Part shown: positions 17,705 to 27,408 of the stretch, piece by piece
Position numbering within the stretch: the first letter of the stretch is position 1
Layout of the letters: the number at the start of each line of letters is the position of its first letter
Assembly (NCBI GenBank): GCA_021228405.1
Contig: JAJQRF010000001.1
Span: 310,001 to 374,000 of the forward strand
Length of the DNA stretch: 64,000 bases
Origin: Pyrinomonadaceae bacterium
GTDB lineage: Bacteria > Acidobacteriota > Blastocatellia > Pyrinomonadales > Pyrinomonadaceae
Direction: 5' to 3'
Position numbers and translations under genes: made by a program
The notes under the pieces: generated by a model
What the model was told of the DNA's origin: nothing
Databases searched by the model: none
What the model saw: the letters and a program-made list of their open reading frames with translations, nothing else

Positions 17705-20032
17705 ATGCCTTTGCAGCTTCCGAAAATTGACGACAGACGCTATCAGGATTTGCTCGACGAAGCCTTGTCGAGAATTTCCGTTCATAATCCTGAATGGACA
17801 AATTACAACCACAGCGACCCGGGCGTGACGCTGATCGAGATTTTTGCGTTTATGACCGAAAGTCTGCTGTATCGCGCAAATCTGATTCCCGAAAGAAACC
17901 GTCTGAAGTTTCTTCAATTGCTCGGAATTCAGCTAAATTCCGCGACTTCGGCAAAGGGAATCGTGGCGTTTACGAACGAACGCGGACTTCAGCAAACGAT
18001 AACTTTGAGTTCGGGAATCGAGGTCAGTGCGGGACAGGTTCCGTTTCGCACCGAACGCGGGCTGGATATTTTGCCCGTCGAAGCGCAGGTTTATTACAAA
18101 CGCCCGGTCAAAGACGCGGAAGCGGAAGTCGAAGATTATTACAAACAGCTTTACGCTTCGTTTCAGGGCGCGCCGCTCGAAGACAACGTAGATTTGCAGA
18201 TTTACCAAACGACCGCGCTCGACGGCACGAACGAACAAGGCGTTTCGCTTGCCGACGATACGATGGATAATTCGATCTGGATCGCGCTTTTGGCAAGAGA
18301 AAACGAAACGGCTGATTCTGCGCGAAAAGCCATCGCGGGCAAGATTTTAAGCCTCGGAATCGTCCCTTCGATCGAAGAAACGACCGTTACGCTCAATCCG
18401 GGCGGACAACAGGCAAACACGGAAAATTCGTCGTGGCTTTCGTATCAAATGCCGAAAAAACCGAATGATGACTGGACTTTGCCGACCGAAGCCAACCAGC
18501 GCATACCAGAATACCGACCGCTCGACGCAACGGCGACGACCGATATTTTGAAAAATCCCGGCGTGGTTGAAATTACTTTGCCCGCCGAAGCTGATTTGAA
18601 CATCTGGCAAAATCTCGAACCGCTCGAAATGGGCGCGGACGATTTTCCGCCGTCGCTCGAAGACACGAATCTCGATGAGCGAATCGTGACTTGGTTAAGA
18701 ATTAATGCTTCCGACACCGCACTCAAATTCAAAGTTTTGTGGGTCGGCATCAACGCGGCGGAGATTTCCCAACGCACGAAGGTTTTGAACGAAATTTTGC
18801 CTGACGGAACGGGCGAACCCGATCAGTCAGCGAAGCTTTCGCAAATCCCGATCGTGCCGAAAAGCGTGAAAATGTTCGTCACGGTCGGCGAACGAACCGA
18901 CGAATGGTTTGAGATCGACGATCTGCTTTCAGCCGGTGCGGAAATCACCACACCCGATCTGCGCCAGCCGCCGGGTGCGAAAAAGACGAATCAGGGAAAC
19001 CCGCAGGTTTTCAAAATAAACACCGAATCGGGCGAAATCCGTTTCGGCGACGGCGCACACGGCGAACGTCCGCCGCTCGGCGCAAAGATAAGCGTTTCAT
19101 ACGATTACGGCGCGGGAATCTTGGGAAATGTCGGTATCGGCACGATCGATACGAGTCCCGTTCTGCCCGCCGGTTTGAAGGTCGCAAATCCCGTCCGCAC
19201 CTGGGGAGGTGCGGATTCGGAAACCGTGGTTGACGGCGAAAAACAGATCACGCGCTATTTACAGCATCGTGAACGGCTCGTGACGATTTCGGATTTTGAA
19301 ACCATTGTTTTGCGAACGCCGGGAATTCTGATCGGTCGCGTTGAAATTATTCCGACTTTTAACCCGTCGTTTTCGCCAAACGAGCCGGGCGACGCGCCGG
19401 GCGCGGTCACGATTATGGTCATTCCGCGATACGACTCGAAACAGCCCGATGCGCCCGTGCCCGACAAAATCTTTCTCGACACGATTTGCAGTTATATCGA
19501 CAAACGGCGGCTTATCACGACGGAAATCTTCCTGCGCGGTCCGGTTTACAAAGGAATCTGGATTTCGGTCGGGATCAATGTCGTCGCGGAAAAATCGGCG
19601 GCGGAAGTTCGCGAAGCCGTGAAAAAAGAATTGCTTGATTTTCTCGCACCGATCGATTTTACGGCGGAAAGTCTGGTAGGAATAAACGACGGATTTCAGC
19701 TTGCGGAACAGAGTTTTGAATCGACGAACGGCTGGCGTTTACGAAAACCCGTAACGGCGAAAGAGCTGCTTGCCGTTGCGAGCCGTGTTTCGGGCGTGAT
19801 GTTCGTCAATAATGTTTTGCTTGCCGAAGGAAATAACGATTCAATCGATCAGGTTTCGATGAACGGTTTGGAATTGCCCCGGGTGCTCGGAATTTCGGTT
19901 TCGGTCGGCGATCCTTTGCCGTTGTCACAACTTCGCGGAACTTCGACCGGAACTTCGAGCGGAACGGGCGGAAGCGGACAAGGAAAGCCGAAGCGAATCG
20001 TGCCGATCCCGATAATTCCCGAAAAATGCTGA
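17705..20032 (+). CDS. Baseplate assembly protein J/gp6-like (Pvc11/Afp11-like)
   Basis: 775 aa, the wedge protein that organises the baseplate ring. The N-terminus (DRRYQDLLDEALSRI, EWTNYNHSDPGVTLIEIFAFMTESLLYRANLIPER) is diagnostic. The middle has GEIRFGDGAHGERPPLGAKISVSYDYGAG, and the C-terminal half has TISDFETIVLRTPGILIGRVEIIP and LDFLAPIDF, both seen in gpJ-like proteins. The end is Gly/Ser/Thr-rich (GTSTGTSSGTGGSG). ATG follows AAGGAATAAAAAG. Confidence 0.94.
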   Translation: MPLQLPKIDDRRYQDLLDEALSRISVHNPEWTNYNHSDPGVTLIEIFAFMTESLLYRANLIPERNRLKFLQLLGIQLNSATSAKGIVAFTNERGLQQTITLSSGIEVSAGQVPFRTERGLDILPVEAQVYYKRPVKDAEAEVEDYYKQLYASFQGAPLEDNVDLQIYQTTALDGTNEQGVSLADDTMDNSIWIALLARENETADSARKAIAGKILSLGIVPSIEETTVTLNPGGQQANTENSSWLSYQMPKKPNDDWTLPTEANQRIPEYRPLDATATTDILKNPGVVEITLPAEADLNIWQNLEPLEMGADDFPPSLEDTNLDERIVTWLRINASDTALKFKVLWVGINAAEISQRTKVLNEILPDGTGEPDQSAKLSQIPIVPKSVKMFVTVGERTDEWFEIDDLLSAGAEITTPDLRQPPGAKKTNQGNPQVFKINTESGEIRFGDGAHGERPPLGAKISVSYDYGAGILGNVGIGTIDTSPVLPAGLKVANPVRTWGGADSETVVDGEKQITRYLQHRERLVTISDFETIVLRTPGILIGRVEIIPTFNPSFSPNEPGDAPGAVTIMVIPRYDSKQPDAPVPDKIFLDTICSYIDKRRLITTEIFLRGPVYKGIWISVGINVVAEKSAAEVREAVKKELLDFLAPIDFTAESLVGINDGFQLAEQSFESTNGWRLRKPVTAKELLAVASRVSGVMFVNNVLLAEGNNDSIDQVSMNGLELPRVLGISVSVGDPLPLSQLRGTSTGTSSGTGGSGQGKPKRIVPIPIIPEKC

Positions 20033-20036
20033 TTTT

Positions 20037-23018
20037 ATGGATGTCAACGGAACAAAATTTCATCTTTTGCTGAACCGCAACGATTGGGGCAGATGCTTCT
20101 CGGGCGAAACAGGCGAAACTCTGGGCGAAATCTGGCAAAAGGTTGACGCGGGCGAAACGCCTGAAAATCAGGATTTCGACTGGAATATCGAAAAAAGTTC
20201 CGTTACGCTCAAAAAGCGAATTTTTCAGTTCAAAGCATCGCCGAAAGACACCCAACCCGACCTGAATATCAGGCGCGGCGCGGCGCGTGACCGTTACGGT
20301 AACTGGTATTGGATAGACGAAACAGGCACGAAAATACTGGTTTATTCGGTCGGCTCAAATCGCGTTTCCGAATTTTATACGACGGGCGAAGAAGCTTGCG
20401 AAACGGAAAGCAAAGGCGATTTTCAGCCTGTGGAAACGACTGTGCCGAAGTCGAAATCATTTCGTGGAATCGCCGTGACGATTGACCATTATCTGATCGT
20501 CGGCGCGCTCGATCCGGCGGGAATTTTGATCTTCGATCTGTTTTCAAACGGCGAACCGCGATTTATCGTTTGGCGTAAGGATGTAGATTTTGCGCCGTGG
20601 GACATTTCGGCAAGATTTTGCGGCGGCGCGTTTATTCTGGACAGAAAAAACCGGCGTTACTGGATTTTAGACCGAACTTTTGCAACTGTTGCCGCAAAGG
20701 ATTTTGAAGCCGAATTTCAAGCCGACGATTTTCAGCCTGTGACGGGTTCAAACGCGCGAAAACACAGTCAAAAAGTTCCCGCCGACAAGTTTTATTTCGA
20801 GCTGTCAAATGAACGCGACCCGATTTCGATCGAGGCTTTGCCCGATGACACGGTTTTGATTTTGAATCTGGCTTGGCGCGAAAGATTTTCGGTCATTAAA
20901 CGCTATTTCCGCGAACGGAAGATCGACGATCTGAAAACCGATTCGATACTTTCAAAGATCGAGGACACGGAAGACGCGGCAAATTTTCGGCTTCACGGTT
21001 ACGACATCGCGTTCGTGCAAGCCGATGAATCGAAAAACACGCTCGACCGCGTTTACGTGATGCCCGCCGAGGGCAATCAGGCTTTTGCATTTAACTTGAT
21101 CTGCACGAACGATTTGCAAACTTCACCCGACATCACGGAAAACATCGTCAAAAAGAATTTCGAGCTACAATCAATCGCCGAATATTATCCGATCAGATTG
21201 TTTGGCGGAAAGGCTTTCACGGCGGCGTTCGGCGAAGTTTATTACGATTTCGGCGAAAGATTTCTGCCTCTTGTCAAACAAAATCGTCCGAGTTTTGAAG
21301 AATTCGGCATCATCGATTCATACGTTTTCGACGGAAAAGAACAGAATTGCGTCTGGCATCGCTTGATGCTCGACGGTTGTATTCCGTCCGAAACAAAGGT
21401 CGAAATTTACAGCCGCACGGCTGAACAAATCGGCGAAATCGCGCTCGGCGACTGGACGAAGGAACCGAATCTTTATCTGCGCGGCAACGGTTCCGAACTG
21501 CCGTTTTCGACAGATCAAACGGCGCGTGAAAAAGGCAAAGGAACGTGGGAACTTTTACTCCAAAATGCAAAGAACCGTTACCTGCAACTGCGGCTCGTTT
21601 TTTCGGGCAATAGGCAGAAAACGCCTGAAATTTCTGCACTTCGGGTTTATTATCCGCGCTTTTCCTATCTGAACAATTATCTGCCCGCAGTTTACCGCGA
21701 AGACGAACAATCGGCTTTTTTCCTCGACCGTTTTCTGTCCAATTTCGAGGGAATGTATACCTCGGTGGAAGACCGGATCGCGGCGGTTCAGATGCTTTTC
21801 GACGTGCGGAGTGCGCCTTCGGAAACGCTCGATTGGTTAGCGAATTGGTTCGGCGTTGCGCTCGATCCGGCGTGGACGGAAGAAAAAAGGCGTTTGTTCA
21901 TCAAACACGCGGTCGAATTTTTCCAGTATCGCGGCACAATGCGCGGAATCCGCATTGCCTTGCGGCTCGTGCTCGATTCCTGCGCCGATGAAAGCATTTT
22001 TGCGTGGCAAAGCTCCGAAGAGATTGTCCGCGACCCGATTCGCCTCGTCGAACAGTATCTGACACGCGTAACGCCGGAAATAATTCCGCCGGATAACACG
22101 CAGAATCTTTTGCGCGAAACCGTCAAAACCGCGAAATGGAATCCGAATCAGGGCGCGGGCATTTTACATCAGCTTTACAGCGAACAGTTTGATGAGGAAA
22201 CAAGCATTAATTTTCCGCTCATCAGACCGACAGACGCGGATGAAGCGGAAATCTGGGATAAATTCGTTGCACAAACGCTCGGGTTCATTCCGTCTTCAGC
22301 CTCCGAACACAACAATTGGCAAGTGTTTTTGCGCGGAAAGTTTACGAATCAGATCAACCAATTAAACACGAAATACGGAACTAACTACGCGAATTTTGAA
22401 AGTATTTATCTACCGACCGGAATCGAAAAAAATGCGAATTTGCTCGCGGATTGGCAGGAATATGTGAACGAAACTGCGGAAACAAGCCGTTTCCGCAAAC
22501 TTTGGCAGGATTTTTTGGCACGGCGTTACCGACGCATCGGCGGATTGAATTCAAAATACGGGACGAGCTGGACTTCGTTCGATTTTGTTTCGCAATTTGA
22601 CCGTTTGCCGATTCTCGATAAACCGCTTGCCGATTGGTTTTTATTTGAAAGCGCGGTGTTGCCGATGTATCAAACGGCGCATCGTTTCACGGTTTTGATT
22701 CCGGCGAATCTGAGCGCAAACGCGATTGAATCCGCCGACGAACAAAATCGGAAAATGCAGTTGGTGCGGCGCGTCGTCGAGCTTGAAAAGCCCGCGCACA
22801 CGGTTTGCGATTACCGTTTTTACTGGAATCTGTTCAGGCTCAATGAAGTTCGGCTCGGTCTGGACACTTTGCTCGGATTGGGCAGCCGCGATCCGCGTCT
22901 TAATCCCGAATTTATAGTCGGCGAGGGTTTTGTGGGAGAAAGCCGTGTCGGTACGGCACAGCCGGAAAAATATTCGATCCGCTATGTTTTGGGTAATGAA
23001 AATTTGAAAAAAAATTAA
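20037..23018 (+). CDS. Baseplate wedge protein with tail protein I domain and N-terminal repeat region (Pvc12/Afp12-like)
   Basis: 993 aa. The first about 450 residues look like a beta-propeller (repeated short strands such as DRYGNWYWIDETGTKILVYS, HYLIVGALDPAGILIFDLF, AFILDRKNRRYWILDRTF). From about residue 540 comes the phage tail protein I domain (YLNNYLPAVYREDEQSAFFLDRFL, EGMYTSVEDRIAAVQMLFD, LDWLANWFGVALDPAW, RRLFIKHAVEFFQYRGTMRGI). A C-terminal region repeats a NSKYGT / LNTKYGTNYANFESIY element. It begins 4 nt after the gpJ-like stop. Confidence 0.88.
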   Translation: MDVNGTKFHLLLNRNDWGRCFSGETGETLGEIWQKVDAGETPENQDFDWNIEKSSVTLKKRIFQFKASPKDTQPDLNIRRGAARDRYGNWYWIDETGTKILVYSVGSNRVSEFYTTGEEACETESKGDFQPVETTVPKSKSFRGIAVTIDHYLIVGALDPAGILIFDLFSNGEPRFIVWRKDVDFAPWDISARFCGGAFILDRKNRRYWILDRTFATVAAKDFEAEFQADDFQPVTGSNARKHSQKVPADKFYFELSNERDPISIEALPDDTVLILNLAWRERFSVIKRYFRERKIDDLKTDSILSKIEDTEDAANFRLHGYDIAFVQADESKNTLDRVYVMPAEGNQAFAFNLICTNDLQTSPDITENIVKKNFELQSIAEYYPIRLFGGKAFTAAFGEVYYDFGERFLPLVKQNRPSFEEFGIIDSYVFDGKEQNCVWHRLMLDGCIPSETKVEIYSRTAEQIGEIALGDWTKEPNLYLRGNGSELPFSTDQTAREKGKGTWELLLQNAKNRYLQLRLVFSGNRQKTPEISALRVYYPRFSYLNNYLPAVYREDEQSAFFLDRFLSNFEGMYTSVEDRIAAVQMLFDVRSAPSETLDWLANWFGVALDPAWTEEKRRLFIKHAVEFFQYRGTMRGIRIALRLVLDSCADESIFAWQSSEEIVRDPIRLVEQYLTRVTPEIIPPDNTQNLLRETVKTAKWNPNQGAGILHQLYSEQFDEETSINFPLIRPTDADEAEIWDKFVAQTLGFIPSSASEHNNWQVFLRGKFTNQINQLNTKYGTNYANFESIYLPTGIEKNANLLADWQEYVNETAETSRFRKLWQDFLARRYRRIGGLNSKYGTSWTSFDFVSQFDRLPILDKPLADWFLFESAVLPMYQTAHRFTVLIPANLSANAIESADEQNRKMQLVRRVVELEKPAHTVCDYRFYWNLFRLNEVRLGLDTLLGLGSRDPRLNPEFIVGEGFVGESRVGTAQPEKYSIRYVLGNENLKKN

Positions 23019-23033
23019 ACAGGAAGGAAAACT

Positions 23034-25121
23034 ATGAGTTGTTTTACGACAGTTTCAACCGTTACCGCGTCAGACAATCTGGATTTGACCAAACACGTTA
23101 ATTTCACTTCGGGAATGATTCTCGGTGTGGACGATTTCACGCAGGAATTCGGCTATTTGGCGGGACGCGACCGTTGGCTGGCGCGTGATGCGATCGGTTA
23201 CGGAACGATTTCAGGACTGAAGGTAACGGTCGAAGAAGATGCCGAAAACGGTGCGCGCGTGTTGGTTCAGCCGGGCGTTGCGATCACGCCGCGCGGTCAG
23301 CTTGTTTGCGTTTCGTCGGCGCAATGCGCCTTTTTGAATCAATGGCTGGCGGCAAATGTGGAAAAACTTCCCGATTGGATCGAAAGCGGCGCGACCAGCC
23401 CGCCGACCAGTCCGCCCGAAAGCGACAAAGTTCGGCTTTATGTGACGCTTTGCTACCGCGAGTGCCGGACGGACAGCGTGCCGATTCCGGGCGAACCTTG
23501 CCGGAGCGAGGAAGAATTGACGGCGGCTTCGCGCATCAAGGACGATTTTTCGCTCGAACTTCGCTTTAAAGCTCCGGCACAGCCCGAGGAAGACAAAATC
23601 CGCGAATTCGTAGCGTGGTTGAAAAGTATCGAGATAAATGAGATCGGAACGCCCGTAACGCTCGAAGAATTTGTCGAAGCGATCAGAGATACGTGGCTTG
23701 CGCCCGTGACATCGCCGCCGCTTACGAGTCCGCCGCTGAGTTCGCCGCCCGAGGGGTTGATAATTCATCCCGACGATGTCGAAGAATTTATGCACGAAGC
23801 TCTACGGATTTGGGTCACGGAACTCAGAAATGTTTTAAGCGAAAGAAAAACGGGCTGTTCGGTCGAAATGACGGGCGCAAACAAGGTCGAAGATTGCGTT
23901 TTGCTTGCCGAACTGATCGTTCCGCTCGAACAGCTTTCGCCGGGTTGGAAGGTGAGCGACGCGGAAGATACGGAAGTTAACGAAGATAATCGACCGTTTT
24001 TACTGCATTTGCGGATGTTGCAGGAGCTTTTGAATTTCACGTTTTCAAAAACTTTCAGTCTGGACGATCTGAGTGATGTTTCCGTTCCCGCGCCGAACGA
24101 AGGCGATCTTCTGGTTTATCGCGGCGGTGAATGGGTTGCCGAAAATGTCGTTTACAATCTGGACGATCTGGGCGATGTCGTGCTTCCTTCGCCGCTGGTC
24201 GAAGGACAAATTTTGACTTACCGCGGCGGAGTTTGGGTAGCGGAAACGCTTGAGATGAGCCTGAACGATCTTTCGGACGTAACCTTGCCTTCGCCAGTTA
24301 CGAACGGGCAGATTTTGGTTTATGACAATGGCGAATGGGTTTCGCGCGATATTCCGATTCCCGATCACGGAAGTTTGACCGGGTTGGGCGACGATGACCA
24401 TCAACAATATCTGCTTACCGACGGTTCCCGCGCTTTGACGGGAAATCTGCTCGGCGGAACTTATCAGATCAAAGATTTAGCCGCCGGAACCGAGGACGGC
24501 GATGCGGTAATTTATCAACAAGCGATCAAACAGAACGATCCGGCGGGCGGCGATCTGAGCGGAACTTATCCGAATCCGACCGTCACCGGTTTGCAGGGCT
24601 ACGGCATCTCTTCGACCGCGCCGAATGTCAACGACGTTTTGGTTTGGAACGGCTCGGAATGGATACCGCAACAGCCGCCCGCTTCGGAAATCAGACCGTT
24701 TGTAATTTTGCCGCTGGCGACGATCACGCGTGTCGACAATTATACTTATGAAATTTGGTTCAACATCGACGCGCCGGGAAATCTGGCTGAAATTGCAGAC
24801 ATCAAAGCTAATGATATGCAAATACTGGATGAAACCGATATTGCGCCGAACTATTTTGCCCGGGTTGGTTTCAAAAAACTAGTCCGCGCGAACAGAAATG
24901 TTTTCGTTATCGGTTTGACGCTCGAACCTAATCAGCCCGAACCTGACCGAATGAGGTTTATGTTTAATACAAGAAATATTTCGGTAGATTACCGGGGCGA
25001 CAAGATGCCTTTGATCGAATATGCCGCTAGAAATGACATTAAATTTGCCGGAGATTTCGGTGAAGGCGGAGATGAAAGATTTGCGACGGTCTTTGTTCGC
25101 GCCAATGGACTGAGAGGATAA
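23034..25121 (+). CDS. Tail-fibre-like protein with tandem fibre repeats
   Basis: 695 aa. An N-terminal module (NFTSGMILGVDDFTQE, then GYGTISGLKV, GVAITPRGQLV) is shared with the next gene. Ser/Pro linkers (ATSPPTSPPES, TSPPLTSPPLSSPPEG) follow. At about residues 343-440 three tandem about 33-aa units read LDDLSDV..P.P..G.LL.YRGGEWV, then come HGSLTGLGDDDHQQYLLTDGSR and SGTYPNPTVTGLQG, all typical of phage tail fibres. The C-terminal domain may bind the target. RBS AGGAAGG is strong. Confidence 0.85.
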   Translation: MSCFTTVSTVTASDNLDLTKHVNFTSGMILGVDDFTQEFGYLAGRDRWLARDAIGYGTISGLKVTVEEDAENGARVLVQPGVAITPRGQLVCVSSAQCAFLNQWLAANVEKLPDWIESGATSPPTSPPESDKVRLYVTLCYRECRTDSVPIPGEPCRSEEELTAASRIKDDFSLELRFKAPAQPEEDKIREFVAWLKSIEINEIGTPVTLEEFVEAIRDTWLAPVTSPPLTSPPLSSPPEGLIIHPDDVEEFMHEALRIWVTELRNVLSERKTGCSVEMTGANKVEDCVLLAELIVPLEQLSPGWKVSDAEDTEVNEDNRPFLLHLRMLQELLNFTFSKTFSLDDLSDVSVPAPNEGDLLVYRGGEWVAENVVYNLDDLGDVVLPSPLVEGQILTYRGGVWVAETLEMSLNDLSDVTLPSPVTNGQILVYDNGEWVSRDIPIPDHGSLTGLGDDDHQQYLLTDGSRALTGNLLGGTYQIKDLAAGTEDGDAVIYQQAIKQNDPAGGDLSGTYPNPTVTGLQGYGISSTAPNVNDVLVWNGSEWIPQQPPASEIRPFVILPLATITRVDNYTYEIWFNIDAPGNLAEIADIKANDMQILDETDIAPNYFARVGFKKLVRANRNVFVIGLTLEPNQPEPDRMRFMFNTRNISVDYRGDKMPLIEYAARNDIKFAGDFGEGGDERFATVFVRANGLRG

Positions 25122-25132
25122 CGGAGAAATAT

Positions 25133-26395
25133 ATGCCGGATCAAATAAAATTGCAGGAACCGATCACGAACGGAAGTTTGCGGGCAACGAATTTTTTTAA
25201 CGGTCGCCTGGTTACGGGAACGGATTTGACGCGTGAACAGGATTCACGCCGTGAAGCCGTGCGCCGAATCGGAAAAGCGGTCGGAACGGGAATCGTTTAC
25301 GGCTTGGAAGTCGAAAAAGATTATCTGGCGGGAAACGATCCGGTCGTCAATGTTTCCGCCGGGTTAGCAGTCAATTGTTGCGGACAATCTCTTTATCTTT
25401 CGCAGGATACGAATGTAAATCTGCTTGAAAGATTCGGCGCGGCGGCGCAGTCTTCGAGCATTTTCGGCGAATGTCAGCCGCTTCAGGTCGGAACTTACAC
25501 CGCCGGTTACGGTTTGTATCTGCTTGTTCTAACTCCTGCGCAGAAAAGCGAAGGAAGCGCGCCAACGAGCGGTTTGAACAATGCTTTTTCGACCTGCAAC
25601 ACGGACGTGATTCTGGAAACGGCACAATTTCGGCTTTTGGCAATCGACCCTTTCCTGTCGGGCGAAACCTTGCCGAATCAGCAAAAACTGAGAAACTATC
25701 TCGCGTATCGATGTTTCGGGGTCGAAGAAACGCAGAAATTTTTTGCCGATCCGCTCGGGTTTTCCATAAAAAGTTACGGTTTGATCGACGAAATGCGCGA
25801 TAGCGTTCTTTCCGACAGCGACGTGCCTCTGGCGATCATCAACTGGACATCGACGGGAATCAAATTCGTCGAAATGTGGGCGGTCAGGCGGCGTTTGATA
25901 AAACGAAACGACAACGAAGACTGGCGACAGCTTTTCGGCGAACGGCGCAAGGCGGAAACCGAAGCGATGATGAACCAATTTGCCGATCAGATCAAACAAA
26001 TGGAAAGCGAAACGGCAAATCTGACCACGATCGAAGCCGACGATATTTTCCGTTATTTGCCGCCCGCAGGAATTATTCCGCTGGCGAGTCCGGGCAAAAA
26101 AGGTTTCGATCCGGACAATTTCTTCGGCAATCTCGGTTCGACCGAGATTACCAGCACGGACGGCGACCGTTTGCGCGATTTGCTCGATCAGGCAATTTCG
26201 CACGAACCGATCGATCTGCAAACGAACGAGGAGATTCAGCTTTACTATGTTCGTGAAAATATTCAGGCATTTGATGACGGCGAAAATGTCAGGAAAGTTT
26301 TGGTTTTCGCCCGCCACAGCCTGCCCTATATCGGTGTGGCAAGATTTGACGAAGCAACCTGGAACGGCGAAAGTTTTTCATCGCCGATTAATTAA
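25133..26395 (+). CDS. CIS exterior/fibre-associated protein, paralogous N-terminus
   Basis: 420 aa, unknown function. The N-terminal about 110 residues (NFFNGRLVTGTDLTREQDSR, GTGIVYGLEV, VSAGLAVNCCGQSLYL) align by eye with the start of the preceding fibre-like protein. The rest is mixed alpha/beta with a helical stretch (RRKAETEAMMNQFADQIKQMESETANLTT). It follows the fibre gene by 11 nt with GGAG before ATG. A role as fibre adaptor or baseplate peripheral protein is likely, but no enzyme motif is seen. Confidence 0.65.
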   Translation: MPDQIKLQEPITNGSLRATNFFNGRLVTGTDLTREQDSRREAVRRIGKAVGTGIVYGLEVEKDYLAGNDPVVNVSAGLAVNCCGQSLYLSQDTNVNLLERFGAAAQSSSIFGECQPLQVGTYTAGYGLYLLVLTPAQKSEGSAPTSGLNNAFSTCNTDVILETAQFRLLAIDPFLSGETLPNQQKLRNYLAYRCFGVEETQKFFADPLGFSIKSYGLIDEMRDSVLSDSDVPLAIINWTSTGIKFVEMWAVRRRLIKRNDNEDWRQLFGERRKAETEAMMNQFADQIKQMESETANLTTIEADDIFRYLPPAGIIPLASPGKKGFDPDNFFGNLGSTEITSTDGDRLRDLLDQAISHEPIDLQTNEEIQLYYVRENIQAFDDGENVRKVLVFARHSLPYIGVARFDEATWNGESFSSPIN

Positions 26396-26410
26396 CAAGG
26401 AGGCAAAACA

Positions 26411-27406
26411 ATGGCAGAGAAAATTAAGAAAATATCGGAAAACAACTTGAAATTGGAAAATGTGGACGAAAAGTTTGACGTGATAGACAAACTTCTGGCG
26501 AAATTTCCATTGCTTTCAGCCGCCGCCAAAAAAAGCACTGCTTTTGCGTTAGCGATTGCCCATGCGACTGAAATAATCGCAAAAGCCGCAAATTATTCCG
26601 ACAGATTGGCATCGCAACTTATCGCCGCCAACCGGCAACTGACGCTTGCGGCGCAAAATCCTAAATTGAAAGCGGAAATGTTGAAATATTTCAAAGCCGT
26701 TTTCGACCAAAAGCTCGACACGATATTTATTCCGCCACCTGCCGTAGGTGACGAACCCGAGATCGCCGAAGCCGAAGCAGAGCCGGAACTGGAAGCCGCG
26801 ACACCCGAGATCGTATTGGAAATTATGACCCTGTTAGACGGTATTCCGCTTGCGCGAAGAGGCGACATCATATCGAGCGAACATCATAATTCACTGCGCC
26901 GCGCGGTCAATGCTTTAGCCAGAGGAATCGGGGCTTCCGGCGAACAAACCATTTTGAATTTCTCGCCCGATTTTTTGCCGGTAAATCAAAGATTGCCCGC
27001 ACAATTCGATTGGACTGTCACTTTTAACAAAGCGATTGTGCCAACCAATGCGGACACGAAAGACGATAATGTGAAAGGCGCGTTTACCGTTCAACTGCCA
27101 CACAATGTCAATATTCAAAGAATGATCGTGAGAGGAAAACGAATTGGCGACGAGGGAAATCCGAGTGAATTTTTTGTAACTCTAAATCGACTGGCTTACG
27201 ATAGTCCGAATGCTAACCCCGAAGTTATTGTCGAAATCGATTTGAAAACGAATGTCGGTCCTTTCAAGGAATCTGCAAACGCCAAAAGCGCGAGTCTGGG
27301 TTCGATAGATAACACGAAATTTCAATATTTTATTTTAGGTTATTGGAAAAATGCGGGCGGTTCGGACAGGTTTGAAATAAATTCGATACAAATATTCTGT
27401 AATTGA
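26411..27406 (+). CDS. CIS-cluster protein, helical N-terminus and beta-rich C-terminus
   Basis: 331 aa, no named family. Residues 1-105 are strongly helical, followed by an acidic Pro/Glu/Ala linker (EIAEAEAEPELEAATPE). The segment RRGDIISSEHHNSLRRAVNALA near residue 155 resembles a short motif common in tail-fibre proteins. The last 150 residues are beta-rich (FDWTVTFNKAIVP, FTVQLPHNVNIQRMIVRG, FFVTLNRLAYD), compatible with a receptor-binding sandwich. AAGGAGG precedes the ATG. Confidence 0.6.
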   Translation: MAEKIKKISENNLKLENVDEKFDVIDKLLAKFPLLSAAAKKSTAFALAIAHATEIIAKAANYSDRLASQLIAANRQLTLAAQNPKLKAEMLKYFKAVFDQKLDTIFIPPPAVGDEPEIAEAEAEPELEAATPEIVLEIMTLLDGIPLARRGDIISSEHHNSLRRAVNALARGIGASGEQTILNFSPDFLPVNQRLPAQFDWTVTFNKAIVPTNADTKDDNVKGAFTVQLPHNVNIQRMIVRGKRIGDEGNPSEFFVTLNRLAYDSPNANPEVIVEIDLKTNVGPFKESANAKSASLGSIDNTKFQYFILGYWKNAGGSDRFEINSIQIFCN

Positions 27407-27408
27407 GA

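Noticed and set aside
23034-25121. CRISPR-like array from the repeated fibre units
   Set aside because: The repetition is at protein level (33-aa units) within an open frame, with no conserved DNA repeat and spacer pattern.
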